Below, piece by piece: positions 61,715 through 64,000 of a stretch of DNA of 64,000 nucleotides. A program made the position numbers and the translations under genes. The notes under the pieces are model-generated. The model had not been told where the DNA came from, did not search any database, and was given only the letters and a program-made list of their open reading frames with translations. Within the stretch, counting starts at the first letter, position 1, and the number at the start of each line of letters is the position of its first letter. This DNA comes from Paracoccus lichenicola (GTDB taxonomy: Bacteria > Pseudomonadota > Alphaproteobacteria > Rhodobacterales > Rhodobacteraceae), in contig NZ_WMBT01000005.1 of NCBI RefSeq assembly GCF_009708075.1, forward strand, positions 186,001 through 250,000, read 5' to 3'.

Positions 61715-62707
61715 ATGCGCGCCGATCAGATCCTGCACCCGACGCCGGCCGGGCTTTACTGCCCCCCCGGCGATTTCTTCATCGACCCCGTTCGCCCGGT
61801 GCCCCGCGCGCTGATCACCCACGGCCACGGCGACCACGCCCGGTCGGGCCACGGCGCCGTCATGGCGACGCGCCAGACGCTGGAGATCATGGCGATCCGC
61901 TATGGCGCCGATTTCGCGGGCCAGCGTCAGGCGGCGGATGGTCCGGTCCGCGTGGGCGGCACCACCGTCAGCTTCCATCCGGCGGGCCATATCCTGGGGT
62001 CCGCGCAGATCGCCGTGCAGCCGGACCACGGCCCGAAGATCGTCGTCTCGGGCGATTACTGCCGCCACCCGAACCCGGTCAGCGAACCTTACGAACCCGT
62101 GCCCTGCGACATCTTCGTGACCGAGGCGACCTTCGGCCTGCCGGTCTTCAAGCACCCCGACCCAGCGGGCGAGATGACGCGGCTGCTGGCCAGCATGGCC
62201 GAATTTCCCGAACGCCAACACCTGATCGGCGCCTATGCCCTGGGCAAGGCGCAACGGCTGATCATGCTGGCGCGGCAGGCGGGCATCGACGGGCCGATCG
62301 CGATCCACGGCGCGTTGCAGCGGCTGTGCGATTACCACGTGGAACAGGGGATCGACCTTGGCCCGCTGGTCCCGGCCACCGCGAAACAGGTGGACGCGCA
62401 ACTGGTGATCGCGCCGCCCTCGGCCTTTGCATCCGCCTGGGTGCAGCGGTTCCGCGATCCGGTGATCGGCTTCGCCTCGGGCTGGATGGCGGTGCGGGCG
62501 CGGGCGCGTCAGCGGGGCGTGGAACTGCCCTTGGTCATCAGCGACCACGTGGACTGGCCGCAGGTCACGCGGACCATCACCGAACTGGCCCCGCGGGAAG
62601 TCTGGATCACCCACGGAACCGAGGACGGCCTGCTGCGCTGGTGCGAATTGCAGGGCATCCCCGCCCGCCCCCTGCGGCTGGTGGGCTACGAGGACGAGCC
62701 GGAATGA
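61715..62707 (+). CDS. Ligase-associated DNA exonuclease (metallo-beta-lactamase fold)
   Basis: 330-residue MBL-fold/beta-CASP-like nuclease. The metal motif is HGHGDH (His36, His38, Asp40, His41) in ALITHGHGDHARSGH; SFHPAGHILGSAQI and VVSGDYCRHPNPV follow. This family is encoded beside bacterial ATP-dependent DNA ligases. ATG 61715 was chosen from the family start MRADQILHPTPAGLY. Its stop overlaps the ligase ATG. Confidence 0.9.
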   Translation: MRADQILHPTPAGLYCPPGDFFIDPVRPVPRALITHGHGDHARSGHGAVMATRQTLEIMAIRYGADFAGQRQAADGPVRVGGTTVSFHPAGHILGSAQIAVQPDHGPKIVVSGDYCRHPNPVSEPYEPVPCDIFVTEATFGLPVFKHPDPAGEMTRLLASMAEFPERQHLIGAYALGKAQRLIMLARQAGIDGPIAIHGALQRLCDYHVEQGIDLGPLVPATAKQVDAQLVIAPPSAFASAWVQRFRDPVIGFASGWMAVRARARQRGVELPLVISDHVDWPQVTRTITELAPREVWITHGTEDGLLRWCELQGIPARPLRLVGYEDEPE

Positions 62708-64000
62708 GGGCTTTCGCCACCCTGCTGGAACGCCTGGCCTTCACGCCCGCGCGCAACGCCAAGCTGCGCCTGCTGCGGCATTATCTTGAAGCTACGCCCG
62801 ACCCGGATCGCGGTTATGCCCTGGCTGCGCTGACGGGCGATCTGAAGCTGCGCACCGTCACGCCCGGCCTGTTGCGCGGGCTGATGGTGGAACGCGTGGA
62901 CGAACAGCTGTTCGCGCTGTCCTATGACTTCGTGGGCGATCTGGCGGAAACCATCGCGCTGTTGTGGGACACCGACCGGGACGAGGACGTGCCCCTGCAC
63001 CAGGCCGTGGCGCTGCTGTCCGAGACCGGCAAGGCGGGCCTGCCCGCGGCCATCGCCGGGATGCTGGACCGGCTTGGTCCCTCGCAGCGGCTGGCCTTTC
63101 TGAAACTTGCCACGGGCAACATGCGCATCGGCCTGTCCGCCCGCATGGCCCGCATCGCCCTGGCCGAGATGGGCGCCCCCGACGTGGCCCAGATCGAGGA
63201 AATCTGGCACGGCCTGACGCCCCCCTATCAGCCGCTGTTCGACTGGATCGCGGGCGGCGCGCGCCCCGAACAGGCCGCCCGCGCGCCCTTCCGCCCGGTG
63301 ATGCTGTCCACCCCCGTCGATCTGGACCAGTTGCGGGCCTTCGATCCCGCCGACTATGTCGCCGAATGGAAATGGGACGGCATCCGCGTGCAGGCGATCA
63401 ACGACGGCGGGGTGCGGCGCCTGTATTCCCGCACGGGAGAGGACATCAGCGCCAGCTTTCCCGACCTGATCGAGGCGCTGAACTTCGACGGCGCCGTGGA
63501 CGGCGAATTGCTGGTGCGGCGGGGCGAGGACGTGGCGGTCTTCGGCGACCTGCAGAAACGCCTGGGCCGCAAGCAGGTGGGCCGCGGGATGCTGGACAGC
63601 CACCCGGCCAGCCTGCGGGTTTACGACCTGATGATCTGGGGGGGCCGCGACCTGCGCGATTTGCCGCTGACGGACCGCCGCGCCGCCTTGGAGGCTGCGG
63701 ATTTCGGCAGCGACCGGATCGACGTGTCGCCGCTGCTGGACTTCGCCACCTGGGACGACCTGGCGGCCTTGCGCGCCGATCCCCCCGCCCCGGTGATCGA
63801 GGGCGTGATGATCAAGCGCCGCGACTCCGCCTATGTCGGCGGCCGCCCGCGCGGCCCGTGGTTCAAGTGGAAGCGCGACCCGCATGTGGTGGACGCCGTG
63901 CTGCTTTACGCGCAGCGCGGGCATGGCAAGCGGTCGGGATTCTACAGCGACTTCACCTTCGGGCTGTGGGAGGCGGACCAGCTTGTGCCCGTGGGCAAGG
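62704..64000 (+). CDS. ATP-dependent DNA ligase (cisplatin-damage-response type), truncated by window end
   Basis: The first 432 residues of an ATP-dependent ligase; the frame is open at 64000 and roughly 100 residues are missing. An N-terminal helical DNA-binding domain (about 1-195) is followed by the nucleotidyltransferase domain with the AMP lysine Lys223 in EWKWDGIRV, RTGEDIS, DGELLV and EGVMIKRRDSAY. The ATG overlaps the exonuclease stop (ATGA). The usual partner Lhr-like helicase and phosphoesterase would lie beyond the edge. Confidence 0.92.
   Translation, partial: MRAFATLLERLAFTPARNAKLRLLRHYLEATPDPDRGYALAALTGDLKLRTVTPGLLRGLMVERVDEQLFALSYDFVGDLAETIALLWDTDRDEDVPLHQAVALLSETGKAGLPAAIAGMLDRLGPSQRLAFLKLATGNMRIGLSARMARIALAEMGAPDVAQIEEIWHGLTPPYQPLFDWIAGGARPEQAARAPFRPVMLSTPVDLDQLRAFDPADYVAEWKWDGIRVQAINDGGVRRLYSRTGEDISASFPDLIEALNFDGAVDGELLVRRGEDVAVFGDLQKRLGRKQVGRGMLDSHPASLRVYDLMIWGGRDLRDLPLTDRRAALEAADFGSDRIDVSPLLDFATWDDLAALRADPPAPVIEGVMIKRRDSAYVGGRPRGPWFKWKRDPHVVDAVLLYAQRGHGKRSGFYSDFTFGLWEADQLVPVGK

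Overview
This is a high-GC alphaproteobacterial chromosome segment, most like Rhodobacterales and Paracoccus in particular. The evidence is the order hemJ-rho-mnmE-mnmG-rsmG-parA-parB next to DnaA boxes, the gfa/flhA/fghA plus xoxF/cytochrome c553i/xoxJ methylotrophy genes, EcfG-type general stress promoters (GGAAC-N16-CGTT) and an alphaproteobacterial LexA box (GTTC-N7-GTTC). The genus is inferred from gene content. No rRNA, tRNA, CRISPR array, insertion sequence or prophage was seen.

Layout. 1-338: AT-rich, DnaA-box-rich region, a candidate oriC. 339-7595: origin-proximal block hemJ, rho, mnmE, mnmG, rsmG, parA, parB, with two perfect parS palindromes built into the start codons of mnmG and rsmG. 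7565-12696 (minus): molybdenum aldehyde oxidoreductase paoABC with its XdhC-like chaperone and MobA-like cytidylyltransferase. 12734-16741: general-stress island of small hydrophilic proteins, a PAP2 phosphatase, an erythromycin-esterase-like protein and a phosphoribosyltransferase, under four EcfG-type promoters; one of these also reads into paoABC. 16859-21745: taurine-pyruvate aminotransferase, a membrane protein paired with a periplasmic ClpP-like protein, and a CPA1 antiporter. 21810-26090: iron uptake operon efeU-efeO-efeB-efeM. 26194-29342: two DUF2382 stress genes (fifth EcfG promoter) divergent from an HWE histidine kinase. 29412-35519: SRAP gene, then a housekeeping operon on minus (rph-rdgB-ridA-hemW-ybaN-aag) and hrcA-grpE on plus.

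35610-50138 is a C1/alcohol oxidation region. XoxF (lanthanide-type PQQ methanol dehydrogenase) passes electrons to the cytochrome XoxG; formaldehyde is cleared by Gfa, FlhA (GSH-dependent dehydrogenase) and FghA. Around them lies a PQQ-associated accessory set: XoxJ, a rhodanese-like protein, two beta-propellers, an SRPBCC protein, a type I substrate-binding protein, a Glu-rich exported protein, an ABC ATPase with an ABC-2 permease, and an exported orphan. 50390-53086: HAD phosphatase, MFS transporter, LolA. 53190-55875: SOS-controlled radical SAM protein plus UdgX fusion. 55936-60078: UbiH-type hydroxylase, SDR, AMP nucleosidase, HU. 60286-64000: small membrane protein, DMT transporter, and the start of a ligase-associated exonuclease/ATP-dependent DNA ligase module cut by the window edge.

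Start codons were chosen from Shine-Dalgarno position, overlap with upstream stops and family N-termini; many operon genes overlap by 1-14 nt (ATGA, GTGA, TGATG). Very long antisense frames are a GC effect and were left out.
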